NCBI RefSeq assembly: GCF_003286915.1
Contig: NZ_QMFY01000012.1
Location: forward strand, 62,001 to 126,000
DNA from: Pseudochryseolinea flava
GTDB taxonomy: Bacteria > Bacteroidota > Bacteroidia > Cytophagales > Cyclobacteriaceae
Length of the DNA: 64,000 nt
Direction of reading: 5' to 3'
The notes below the pieces were generated by a model. The model was not told where the DNA came from, did not search any database, and was given only the letters and a program-made list of their open reading frames with translations. Below, piece after piece: positions 43,487-52,809 of the stretch. The translations under genes were made by a program, and so were the position numbers. Numbering within the stretch: the first letter of the stretch is position 1; every line of letters begins with the position of its first letter.

Positions 43487-45187
43487 ATGAAACCTTTCGA
43501 CGGCAGATTGTCACTAAACCTGGGCGCTTTTTCAAGAAAGGTGGAAGGTTATATCGTCTATATTCTGTTTGTTTTGATTTTATCGCTGCTATTGGCCAAC
43601 ATCATTTTGATGTATCAAAATAACAAGGTGATTGAGTACAACAAGGCACAGCAGGAGGAGGCTGAGCGGATTAAAGTAAATACACTCGATATTATTCGCA
43701 CCATTCATCAACTCGATATGGGATTGCGGGGCTATGCATTGATATTTTCCGATGTTCAGCATGATGTTGTTCTCAAAGGGTTCGCGCAAATGGATACGAT
43801 ACTGCGGCGATTAGAAGTTTCGTTAGCGAAGCAGCATTTTCCAATGGAATCGTTTAATACGCTAAGGGATTCGACCAATATTTACATAGGCACTATTCGC
43901 AGCATGCTCGTTCTCGCGGAGCAACAGAAGATCGGTGAGTTTAACGCAATGCTTAAGAAAGATCTTGGCCTTTACGCGTACTTGTCTTATGTCAGATTCA
44001 CGAATCACGTAAACAGTTTTGAAGATTCAATAGCCAAACAAGCTCACGCTCGTTATCGATTAGCACTTCGAAATGGATATGTATTGCAGATCGTCTTGTT
44101 TTTTATCATGGTGCCAGCCTTGCTTTACATGATGTTTCTATTCAACAAGACCATTCGAATATCAACGCAGCTTGCGGCAGCACGGCAAGACACAGCGGAT
44201 GTTTTGTCGAGACAAAAACTAGAGTTGGAGAACCAAGTGCAGGAGCGAACGAACGAAATTTTAGCACAGAACGAAGAGATCATAGCGCAAAACGAAGAGA
44301 TTGTATCGCACAATGAACAAATGAATCTTCACCAAGTTGAAATTGAACGGCAACGCAATGCTTTGCAAGAAAGAACGGAGAAGCTTACTGAGGCATATCA
44401 GATCATCGAGCGTCAACACAATATGATGCAGGAGCGGAATAAGGAGCTCACGCAAGAAGTAAGTGAGCAAAACCGCGACCTTCGTAAAACTAACCTCGAG
44501 TTGATTGAGCAAAATAATAGGTTGGAGCAGTTTGGTTACATTATCTCGCATAATTTCAGGGCACCCATGGCGCGATTGATTGGTCTTTCAAGGTTGTTGA
44601 AAGACTCAGATCAAGAGTCAGACCGTGCTAACCTGATCAATTTGATCGTAAAATCGACCAATGACTTTGACAATGTATTCAAAGATCTAACCATGATTTT
44701 AAGTATACAGAAGTTGAATACCGATGTGTACACCAAGATAACGTTAGACGAAGTGATGAAGAAGGTGACGTCGATGTTGGAGCAAGAAATTTTCACAACG
44801 GATGCAGAAGTACTTACAGACTTTAGCAAAGCGCCCGTAGTGGTATCGTTGTGCCAGTATATAGAGAGTATACTTTTTAACTTGGTTAGCAATGCGATTA
44901 AGTTTCGTCATCCAGACAGGAAGCCTATCGTTATTGTGAAGTCTAAGATGGTCGGCCATCAATTCCTTCTCTCGGTTACCGACAATGGTTTAGGTATTGA
45001 TTTGGAACGTCACGCGAGTACTGTGTTTAATTTGTATAAACGCTTTCATTTTCATGTTGAAGGAAAGGGACTTGGATTATTCCTGGTTCGAACACAAGTT
45101 GAAGCCTTGGGCGGAAGGATTAAAATAGAAAGCAAACCTGACTCGGGAACCGTGTTCAAGATCGAGCTGAAGATGAATACTGTTTAG
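43487..45187 (+). CDS. sensor histidine kinase with CHASE3-like domain and long coiled coil
   Basis: A 566-residue membrane kinase. Helix one is at about 18-40 (IVYILFVLILSLLLANII) and helix two at about 200-225; the ~150-residue helical domain between them fits CHASE3. A coiled coil of ~110 residues follows, with internal repeats of AQNEEI/SHNEQ and QERNKEL type. The dimerisation domain has His355 in IISHNFRAPMARL, and the ATPase domain NLVSNAIKF, TDNGLGI and GKGLGLFL. ATG 43487 is used; an upstream TTG at 43442 is also in frame. The HNFRAP H-box marks a Bacteroidota-typical group. No response regulator lies nearby. Confidence 0.88.
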   Translation: MKPFDGRLSLNLGAFSRKVEGYIVYILFVLILSLLLANIILMYQNNKVIEYNKAQQEEAERIKVNTLDIIRTIHQLDMGLRGYALIFSDVQHDVVLKGFAQMDTILRRLEVSLAKQHFPMESFNTLRDSTNIYIGTIRSMLVLAEQQKIGEFNAMLKKDLGLYAYLSYVRFTNHVNSFEDSIAKQAHARYRLALRNGYVLQIVLFFIMVPALLYMMFLFNKTIRISTQLAAARQDTADVLSRQKLELENQVQERTNEILAQNEEIIAQNEEIVSHNEQMNLHQVEIERQRNALQERTEKLTEAYQIIERQHNMMQERNKELTQEVSEQNRDLRKTNLELIEQNNRLEQFGYIISHNFRAPMARLIGLSRLLKDSDQESDRANLINLIVKSTNDFDNVFKDLTMILSIQKLNTDVYTKITLDEVMKKVTSMLEQEIFTTDAEVLTDFSKAPVVVSLCQYIESILFNLVSNAIKFRHPDRKPIVIVKSKMVGHQFLLSVTDNGLGIDLERHASTVFNLYKRFHFHVEGKGLGLFLVRTQVEALGGRIKIESKPDSGTVFKIELKMNTV

Positions 45188-45256
45188 GTGCGTTTTGCGA
45201 ATCAATGTTAATGAGCAGTGTCGCAGCATTTTAGCCTATGATACGGATTCGTTAGC

Positions 45257-45304
45257 GCGCTTCGAGTCTGTACTGTAGATGAAACTCGAAGCGCCATTTT
45301 TTTT
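45257..45304. terminator. bidirectional terminator between converging genes
   Basis: GCGCTTCGAGT and ACTCGAAGCGC form a perfect 11-bp stem followed by a run of eight T on plus. The converging kinase and permease genes end on either side. Confidence 0.88.
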
Positions 45305-45307
45305 ATA

Positions 45308-47689
45308 TTATTCAGATCTTAATGCTTTTACCGGATTACTTTTAGCGGCACGCATAATCGTTGAACATGTTGTTAACATTCCCATCAAGAAAATTGTCAG
45401 CGCGCACAGTATTGTAGGAACAGTGCCTACATCAATGCGAAGTGCATAGATTGACCCTAACATCATTTCTGTGAGAAAGTATCCTCCGACAGATCCAAGT
45501 ATCGCGGCGATAACAAGAATGATTAGAAACTCCTTATTGATCGCATTAATAATGCTCCCCACGGACGCGCCAAGCGTTTTTCGAATGCCAATTTCTTTCG
45601 TGCGTTTGGCGATGTTTTGAGAGGCGAGCGCAAAAATTCCAGAGAGCGATAGTAGTCCACCCAAAACCGTGATAAAAATTAGGATCTTCTGTAGATTCGA
45701 ATTTGTACTCTTGCTGTCGCCAAGCACGAGCTCTTCTTGTGTATAACTCTCAAATGGAATGATTTGGAATGTCTCTTTCCACTTTCCTTCCAAGTATTGG
45801 CGCATATCTTTTACATTGTCTTTGTCAACCTTCACAACCATGTTCATGTACTGATGTTTCCCTGCAGGGTAAAAGATGAATGGTTCGACTTCGCGTGCAC
45901 GGTAAAGGTTGTCGATGTGATTCTCCACTACACCAACGATGATGTGTTTCATGTTGTGCAAGTAAATCACTTTTTCGATCGGATCGTCTAATCCCACCTT
46001 CGTCAAAAACGCTTTGTTCACGATTAAACCCTCTTCCTGATCCGATTGGTTGTCGAGATTGAAGTATCGTCCAGCGACTAATTTTAATCCCATCGTTTCT
46101 AGATAATTTTTGCCAACGCCCAATGCCTGAACATCATAAGTAGAGGTGTCGGACTTGATAGGTGTCGAGTAACTGTTGGTACCGAGGTTACCATCGGCAA
46201 TACCCACACTTAGGATTTTAGAATTAGGGGCGATCGCTGAGGCGAATGTTTCATATTCCTTTTCTCCCGAGGTTCTCACAGTGATGATACCATTGGTGTT
46301 GTATCCAAATTCCAATGATTCTTGAAATTTTGCATTTCGAATAAAAGTAACACCACCGACAAGCACGACAATCGATAGCGCGAATTGGAATGCAATCAAG
46401 GATCGGGTCAGCATGTTTGTGCCATTGATTTTGATGTTACCTTTTAACAACTGCGTTGGTCTGAATCCACTGCTCGATAATGCTGGATATATTCCGGCAA
46501 TCAAAGCGCATACGAAGAGCAAAATTGTAAGGGCTATTACGAGGTTGATTCCGTTGAGGTCTTGCATGCCATAAGGTAGGTGCCACATCGCAGCAAATAT
46601 TGGTACGATAAATTGCGCGATGGTAAGTCCAACTAAAATCGATAGTACTACAGTCAATACAGTTTCGAGTAGAAATTGGTAAACGATTTGTCGTCGTGCG
46701 GCGCCAATTGCTTTGCGGACACCAACTTCCTTCAATCGCTTTGTTGTCATGGCAATCGACGTATTCGTCAAGTTAAAGCAGGCAATTAGTAAAATTAATC
46801 CTGCCATTGCCATAAAAACCGTCAATGCAATTTGGTCCAAGGCAAGGGCTACAGAAGAGTTTCGGATGTTGTCGTGTGAAATAACTTCTTTGAATGGTGC
46901 GAGTGAATAAGATTCCACAACCATTTCGGTTCTTAGTTTATTACGCGTAGGAATGTACTTCTGTAACGACTTCGTTACTTGTGGTGCGTTGTCGGCAGAT
47001 GTTAGTGCAAAGAAAGTAGAGGGGTTGCGCCAATCGCCCCAATCATCAGCAGCGACTTTGTTGAGCGATAGAAAATGTTCCATGCGCATGATTGCATCAA
47101 AGTAGAACGAGGTGTTAGACGGCACTTTTTTGACAACACCACCAACGATAACATCAATTTCAAATTCATTGATACTCTTTAATGTCATCATCTTACCAAC
47201 TGGATCTTCATTGCCGAAATATTTTCTGGCCAATGTCTCCGAAATGAAAATCGAGTTTTTTTCTTGAAACGACCGATGGCTTCCTTTCTCAAGTGGAAAA
47301 TCAAACATTTCAAAAAATGAGCTGTCCGCGAATGCGATTGCCTGATTGAAGGCATTGTCCTTATACCGCAAAGCTCCCCCGCCAATTTGATATCGCGTAT
47401 AACTTTTTATGCCTGCAATTTCTTCCAGCGCAATGGGCGCCATAGCATTTGGTGCAGTGTTGTCGATAACTGCTCGACCATCACGTTCATGAGAATGAGT
47501 ATGCACAGCAAAAATGTTTGCTGTTTTTTCAGCCTTGTGGAAACTGTTGAATTCCATGTTGAAAGCGATGAGAAGATATGCTGTAATGCAACACGCTAAT
47601 GAAATTCCAAGTCCAACAGTGTTGATAATGACGTAGTGCTTATTCTTCGAGAGGCTTCGAAAGGCAACGATCAGATAATTTTTTAACAT
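45308..47689 (-). CDS. ABC transporter permease, MacB/FtsX type
   Basis: A 793-residue inner-membrane permease with the double FtsX layout common in Bacteroidota. An N-terminal helix (about 20-42) is followed by a large periplasmic MacB-type domain, a block of three helices with the conserved KRLKEVGVRKAIGA loop (about 315-330), a second periplasmic domain, and a final block with KRTKEIGIRKTLGAS (about 700). The ATP-binding partner is not in the window, so it must be encoded elsewhere. Cargo is unknown; relatives export lipoproteins, peptides or drugs. Confidence 0.9.
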   Translation of the reverse strand: MLKNYLIVAFRSLSKNKHYVIINTVGLGISLACCITAYLLIAFNMEFNSFHKAEKTANIFAVHTHSHERDGRAVIDNTAPNAMAPIALEEIAGIKSYTRYQIGGGALRYKDNAFNQAIAFADSSFFEMFDFPLEKGSHRSFQEKNSIFISETLARKYFGNEDPVGKMMTLKSINEFEIDVIVGGVVKKVPSNTSFYFDAIMRMEHFLSLNKVAADDWGDWRNPSTFFALTSADNAPQVTKSLQKYIPTRNKLRTEMVVESYSLAPFKEVISHDNIRNSSVALALDQIALTVFMAMAGLILLIACFNLTNTSIAMTTKRLKEVGVRKAIGAARRQIVYQFLLETVLTVVLSILVGLTIAQFIVPIFAAMWHLPYGMQDLNGINLVIALTILLFVCALIAGIYPALSSSGFRPTQLLKGNIKINGTNMLTRSLIAFQFALSIVVLVGGVTFIRNAKFQESLEFGYNTNGIITVRTSGEKEYETFASAIAPNSKILSVGIADGNLGTNSYSTPIKSDTSTYDVQALGVGKNYLETMGLKLVAGRYFNLDNQSDQEEGLIVNKAFLTKVGLDDPIEKVIYLHNMKHIIVGVVENHIDNLYRAREVEPFIFYPAGKHQYMNMVVKVDKDNVKDMRQYLEGKWKETFQIIPFESYTQEELVLGDSKSTNSNLQKILIFITVLGGLLSLSGIFALASQNIAKRTKEIGIRKTLGASVGSIINAINKEFLIILVIAAILGSVGGYFLTEMMLGSIYALRIDVGTVPTILCALTIFLMGMLTTCSTIMRAAKSNPVKALRSE

Positions 47690-47849
47690 AAGAGGAGCTT
47701 TACCAAATGTGCTATTGCTAAAACTTAGCCAAAAGTTAGGTAGCTGCTGGTCAATACGTTATCGGGCTCGGATGATGATCGCGTGTTCGATGCAAGACAC
47801 AAATGGTCGATTACGGGCAATTGGGCTCAACGGCTAACGGGTAAACGAA

Positions 47850-48293
47850 TCAGAATTTTCTGATCAGAATCACGCCACCGATAATGAGTAACATACCGAG
47901 AATTCGCGGTAGGTTAATGCTGTGTTGCTGCGCCACGAGCAGATTGAAATGTTCAAGAATGAGCGCAACAATCATTTGTCCGGCGACAATTAGGCTGAAC
48001 GTCAACGCGGGGCCTATGCGTGGGATGGTGAAGATAACAATCGTTACGTAGAATGCGCCGAGTAGTCCAGCAATCCAGCCTAGTGCGGGTATTGATTTAA
48101 ACGCTTGTGTATTGATCGTCTCACTGGAGAATACGATGTACATGACAAGTGATAGGCCTCCTACTACAAAGGAGAGCAGTGATGCAGCGACGCCACTTTC
48201 AAGTACCTTTCCGACTTTTGCATTTAAAGATGCTTGTATTGGTAAAACCATTCCTGAAATTAAAGCCAGTCCTAACCAAACGAATTTATTCAT
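47850..48293 (-). CDS. DMT-superfamily transporter (DUF606/YdcZ type)
   Basis: A 147-residue membrane protein made almost entirely of about five hydrophobic helices. The start VWLGLALISGMVLPIQASLNAKVG and the end LGMLLIIGGVILIRKF match the DUF606 family of short DMT-type carriers; the first of these is quoted in overlapping view of residues 5-28. The charged QASLNAK segment after helix one is conserved. Such proteins may work as dimers; the substrate is unknown. Confidence 0.82.
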   Translation of the reverse strand: MNKFVWLGLALISGMVLPIQASLNAKVGKVLESGVAASLLSFVVGGLSLVMYIVFSSETINTQAFKSIPALGWIAGLLGAFYVTIVIFTIPRIGPALTFSLIVAGQMIVALILEHFNLLVAQQHSINLPRILGMLLIIGGVILIRKF

Positions 48294-48525
48294 ATGCTTG
48301 TGATAATTTGTTTTTGCATAACGCGCTAACGTCTGCGATTCTATTGCGTGAGTATTCAGTAAAGATAACGATGGACCGTCCCAAAATGATAGTGCGGCCT
48401 TTGATTATGATGGATCATTTAGTGTAAACGTTGTATTTTTGCTAGCTAACGGTGCTAATCGAAAACAAAACGTTGGCATTATTGTTTAACGATCTACTTC
48501 GATCGCCATACTAAAGCAGGAGTTC

Positions 48526-49659
48526 ATGCTGTTCTTATTTCGTACTGTATTTTCTTGTCTCATTCTCGTGTTGCTCTGTAATCTGTGCGTTGCGCAGGCT
48601 AAAAAGAAGTTGTTTGGATTCAGTCGTATGGATGATACGGTGACTGTTGAGAAGAATGGATTTTTTGTACTGCCATTAGTCTATTATACGCCCGATACGC
48701 GATGGGCATTTGGAGGGGCAGGTGTTTATTATTTTAAGACTCCACCCAAGTATGAGTACGAGCAATTGACGCGTGTGTCGTATGTTCAATTTCTTGCTGA
48801 CTACACTCAGAATAAACAACTTGATGTGTGGGGCGTGTGGAATATTTTTACACGCAACGAAAATTATTTATTGAAAGGCGAAGCGCGCTATCGGAATTTC
48901 CCCGACCGTTTTTTTGGTGTGGGTAACGCTACCCCTGCATCGAATGAAGAACGTTATGAGTATAGTTTGATCAGTTTAAAAAATCTGGTATTGAAGAAAA
49001 TACAACCCGCGTTATTCGTTGGACTGGATTATCACTTTGAGTACGAATACAATTTTAGTTACACAGAGGGAGGGGTGTTGGAGCAGGGTACGGTGACGGG
49101 TTACAAGGGCGGAATAGGCTCTGCTATTGGTGTGGTTGGCGTGTACGATAGTAGAGATAACGCGATCAATGCACGCACAGGGAAACTGTTGGAACTCTCT
49201 ACCTATGTTTATACGAAGGCAGTAGGAAGTACATTCTCATTTTTTGTTGCCAATGGATTGTATCAGCATCATTGGCCGATAGGGGATAGGCAGTCAATCG
49301 GTTTGCAAACAAAAGTGCGCTTGAGCTACGGAGATGTTCCTTTTCTGGATTTATCTGTCGTTGGTGGTGATGATATTTTGCGCGGATATCCGAAGTATCG
49401 TTATCGCGATCGCCATTTTTTTGGAACCCAGTTGGAATATCGTCTTCCGTTGTTCTGGAGATTAGGCATGGTAGGATTTGCCGGTGTTGGCGATGTTTTC
49501 GATTCTGTTAGCGATGTTAAAGGTGCTACGCTAAAGTATTCGGTAGGCTCAGGAATTCGTTTCGCGGTAAACCCTGCAGAACGATTGAATATCCGTTTCG
49601 ATTACGCGTTCGGTCGCGATGGTGGCTACTTCTATTTTTCGGTTGCTGAATCGTTTTAA
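48526..49659 (+). CDS. Omp85/BamA-like outer-membrane barrel protein
   Basis: A 377-residue protein with signal peptide (LILVLLCNLCVAQ, to about 25) and a 16-strand-type barrel without POTRA domains. Typical surface-antigen motifs are VYDSRDNAINARTG (about 206-219), LRGYPKYRYRDRHFFGTQLE (about 285-304) and the terminal strand YFYFSVAESF ending in phenylalanine. Proteins of this short type may be translocation channels or patatin-like partners; the role is unknown. Confidence 0.82.
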   Translation: MLFLFRTVFSCLILVLLCNLCVAQAKKKLFGFSRMDDTVTVEKNGFFVLPLVYYTPDTRWAFGGAGVYYFKTPPKYEYEQLTRVSYVQFLADYTQNKQLDVWGVWNIFTRNENYLLKGEARYRNFPDRFFGVGNATPASNEERYEYSLISLKNLVLKKIQPALFVGLDYHFEYEYNFSYTEGGVLEQGTVTGYKGGIGSAIGVVGVYDSRDNAINARTGKLLELSTYVYTKAVGSTFSFFVANGLYQHHWPIGDRQSIGLQTKVRLSYGDVPFLDLSVVGGDDILRGYPKYRYRDRHFFGTQLEYRLPLFWRLGMVGFAGVGDVFDSVSDVKGATLKYSVGSGIRFAVNPAERLNIRFDYAFGRDGGYFYFSVAESF

Positions 49660-49681
49660 GGGATGCTAAATGCAGCTCTTC

Positions 49682-49807
49682 TCAGCTGATCCCTATTGTG
49701 TTGTTTAGTCTTGTGTTCCTGATAAAATCTCTGACACTGGAATTAAAAATCTTAGCTTTTTTGTAGACATCAAGTTTTTCAAAGTCAAACGTAATGGGGC
49801 GATCAAT
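49682..49807 (-). pseudogene. remnant of a four-helix-bundle (S23-like) gene
   Basis: On the minus strand the segment FDFEKLDVYKKAKIF followed by NSSVRDFIRNTRLN matches the start of the short four-helix-bundle protein family of Bacteroidota that also occurs in rRNA intervening sequences. The frame ends after ~40 residues, at about a third of the normal length of ~120, so it is a truncated copy. Confidence 0.5.
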
Positions 49808-49842
49808 TGCTAACAACCGGAGAGAAATAGAGGGGATGAATG

Positions 49843-49911
49843 CAGTGTGAGAGCGAAGAAAAAAACAGGGCAAGTCAGCTCGCTCTCGACCTCACACTCG
49901 CTCTTTTTTTT
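49843..49911 (+). terminator. terminator-like inverted repeat
   Basis: GTGTGAGAGCGA and a later TCGCTCTC-GAC-CTCACAC pair with a 3-base bulge, followed by a run of nine T. It is ~190 bp after the barrel gene stop and may end that transcript. Confidence 0.5.
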
Positions 49912-49984
49912 GTAATCCCGAGGGTATGAATATCGAACTTTTTTATTGAGATCTTGAGGGAGATAACTAGAATATCGTAGAAGC

Positions 49985-50302
49985 TTAATGGGAGGAATGC
50001 TCGCTTATAATTTCAATACCAACCGTGCTTTGATAACCAAATTTTAGCAGCGTTTCTCTAAGCATAAGTTTAACAGCCTTTTTACCAGCTGAAGTTTTAA
50101 AATATGTTTCTCGTTTTCGTGCGTCGACTTCAAAAAGCTAAAACTCACAAAAGATTAACACCAGCGGTCTTCGCGGAGCAGTACTCTTAGTTCGCCCTTC
50201 ATTATGATCTTTGATTCGTTGCCCGATGTTCGAGGTGAATCCGGTGTAAAGCAGATAGTCCTTATGGCTAAACAATATATAAACGCAATAAGGTAGAGGC
50301 AT
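49985..50302 (-). pseudogene. GIY-YIG nuclease gene, copy 1, single stop codon
   Basis: The frame reads PLPYCVYILFSHKDYLLYTGF and TSNIGQRIKDHNEGRTKST, the start of the small GIY-YIG (UvrC-N-like) nuclease family, and continues with KRETYFKTSAGKKAVKLML to a normal end, 105 codons in one phase. A TAG at 50138-50140 (codon 55) interrupts it where a tyrosine codon stands in copy two (TAC). All other features are intact, so the loss looks recent. Confidence 0.8.
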
Positions 50303-50421
50303 CATGAATCATGGGTTGAAACTCACGTTCATAATAGGGAGTTCGTAGAAACGATGGAATCTAGTTTCCTGACTTTCCTGAACCAGATCTCCTGCGTCGA
50401 TCGCTTCAGGACGATAAAGTT

Positions 50422-50453
50422 AAAAAGCCACGCAATTCATTGCATGGCTTTTT
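50422..50453 (-). terminator. terminator of tRNA-Glu copy 1
   Basis: AAAAAGCCA and TGGCTTTTT flank GCAAT and ATTGC, giving a long hairpin with one mismatch and T-rich flanks on the minus strand, 12 bp downstream of the tRNA. Confidence 0.88.
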
Positions 50454-50464
50454 CTGCTTTTTCG

Positions 50465-50536
50465 TAGTCCGTACGGGAATCGAACCCGTGTTACCAGAAT
50501 GAAAATCTGGTGTCCTAACCCCTAGACGAACGGACC
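50465..50536 (-). tRNA. tRNA-Glu (UUC), copy 1
   Basis: Seventy-two bases fold as a cloverleaf: acceptor GGTCCGT/ACGGACT (first pair G-T) with discriminator A, anticodon arm CCAGA-TTTTCAT-TCTGG giving anticodon TTC, and T arm CGGGTTCGATTCCCG. The 3' CCA is not encoded. Confidence 0.97.
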
Positions 50537-50598
50537 GTTTAGGTTAATCTTGATTCAGAGGCTTCTCGTATTTTATGCGGGTACCTCCTAAGAGGCTG

Positions 50599-50606
50599 CA
50601 AATATA
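50599..50606 (-). promoter_or_regulatory. -7 element of tRNA-Glu copy 1
   Basis: TATATTTG on the minus strand matches TAnnTTTG and lies 62 bp upstream of the tRNA. No TTG is seen at the -33 distance. Confidence 0.5.
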
Positions 50607-50895
50607 AGGGTAGTATGATGATTTGAAAGACTTGCGAGAAAAACATCTGCATTTTTTTATCGCTGAAATTTGAGGCGAACCGTATTGACTACATTGAACG
50701 GCGTTGCGTTCTTTATTATACAAGGCTGTTAAAAATTAACCCCTTCGGAAGTGCAAGGTCACGTGCCTACGAACATCGCTGAAGCTTTTAAGCTTTTTAA
50801 TGCTGAGAACGAATTTCATTTAAGTTCATCATGCGCCCAACGGTGACTGAAAACAAAAAAAGCCGAAAGATCACTTCTGCTATTGCTACTTTTCT
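50607..50895. other. unshared spacer between the two tRNA units
   Basis: No gene or tRNA is supported. The segment is absent from the other side of either copy. It includes AAGCTTTTAAGCTTTTT at about 50783-50799 but no clear element. Confidence 0.5.
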
Positions 50896-50968
50896 TGTAG
50901 TCCCGAGGTACGAATATCGAACTAGTTAATTGAGATCTTGAGGGAGATAACTAGAATATCGTTGAAGC

Positions 50969-51281
50969 CTAATGTGAGGAATCCTCGCTTGTAATTTCAA
51001 TACCAGCTGTTCTTTGATAACCAAATTTCAGCAGCGTTTCTCTACGCATAGGTTAACAGCCTTTACCACCTGAAGTTTTAAAATATGGTTCTCGTTTTCG
51101 TGCATCAACTTCAAAAGGTAAAACTCACAAAAGATTAACACCAGTGGTCCTCGCGGAGCAGTATTCTTAGTTCGCCCGTCATTATGATCTTTGATTCGTT
51201 GGCCGATGTTCGAGTGAATCCAGTGTAAAGTAGATGGTCCTTATGGCTAAACAATATATAAACGCAATAAGGTAAAGGCAT
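50969..51281 (-). pseudogene. GIY-YIG nuclease gene, copy 2, frameshifted
   Basis: The copy starts like copy one (PLPYCVYILFSHKDHLLYTGF) but has lost one C at GGATTCACTCG (copy one has CACCTCG), and more bases around the TCAGGTGGTAAAGG segment (copy one has two extra A). Its length of 313 bp is not a multiple of three. The segment is more decayed than copy one but has TAC at the place of copy one's TAG. Confidence 0.8.
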
Positions 51282-51400
51282 TATGAATCATGGGCGAAAT
51301 TCATGATCATAATAGTGAGTTTGTAGAAACGATGAAATCTGGTTTTCTTGACTTTCCTGAAGCAGATCTCCGGCGGCGATCGCTTCAGGACGATAAAGCG

Positions 51401-51432
51401 AAAAAGCCACGCAATTCATTGCATGGCTTTTT
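51401..51432 (-). terminator. terminator of tRNA-Glu copy 2
   Basis: The same AAAAAGCCA/TGGCTTTTT hairpin as in copy one, 12 bp downstream of the tRNA. Confidence 0.88.
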
Positions 51433-51443
51433 CTGCTTTATCG

Positions 51444-51515
51444 TAGTCCGTACGGGAATCGAACCCGTGTTACCAGAATGAAAATCTGGTGTCCTAACCC
51501 CTAGACGAACGGACC
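51444..51515 (-). tRNA. tRNA-Glu (UUC), copy 2
   Basis: The sequence is the same 72-base tRNA-Glu as copy one, with anticodon TTC and a full cloverleaf. An open frame across it (51290-51481) is not a gene. Confidence 0.97.
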
Positions 51516-51577
51516 GTTTTAGGTTGTCTCCTTACGTAGCTTAAGCGGTTCTTTTAGCAATTCCGTAAAAAGTGGTG

Positions 51578-51607
51578 CAAAGATAGGCTTCGTAACATGA
51601 TTTGCAA
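51578..51607 (-). promoter_or_regulatory. promoter of tRNA-Glu copy 2
   Basis: On the minus strand TTG (51605-51607), a 19-bp spacer and TATCTTTG (51578-51585) give the full Bacteroidota consensus. The start would be about 55 bp upstream of the tRNA. Confidence 0.75.
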
Positions 51608-51648
51608 ACCGGTGCGTTAAAAAAAATAGAAAACGCAATTTTATTTCA

Positions 51649-51679
51649 TTGGTTTTAGACAACAGGTCTACTATTTTTG
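51649..51679 (+). promoter_or_regulatory. promoter of gap
   Basis: TTG at 51649-51651, a 20-bp spacer and TATTTTTG at 51672-51679 match the -33/-7 consensus. It leaves a ~25-base leader before the ATG at 51708. Confidence 0.75.
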
Positions 51680-51704
51680 GCATCTCGTATTTTAAACCCA
51701 ATAG

Positions 51705-52706
<1,002 letters not shown>

Positions 52707-52727
52707 TCACGATATAACTGAAATAAA

Positions 52728-52760
52728 AAGAGGCTGTCTTCGCAATGGAGGCAGCCTCTT
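52728..52760. terminator. bidirectional terminator after gap
   Basis: AAGAGGCTG and CAGCCTCTT form a 9-bp stem with T-rich flanks on both strands, between gap and the converging GH9 gene. Confidence 0.85.
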
Positions 52761-52809
52761 TTATTTGAATTCCGTTCGTTTATTTCTTCGACAAATAAGC
52801 TGTGAGCGA

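Larger units (their letters stand above)
49911..51523. repeat. direct duplication of a tRNA-Glu/GIY-YIG unit
   Basis: Copy one spans about 49911-50543 and copy two about 50896-51523. The same order is seen in both: GIY-YIG remnant, hairpin terminator, tRNA-Glu (all on minus). The tRNA genes are 979 bp apart. The tRNAs and terminators are almost identical, while the remnant part differs by many substitutions and small indels. About 350 bp of unshared sequence lies between the copies. Confidence 0.9.

Noticed and set aside
51290-51481. 63-codon frame on plus strand
   Set aside because: It overlaps tRNA-Glu and its terminator; the coding signal in the region is on the minus strand.
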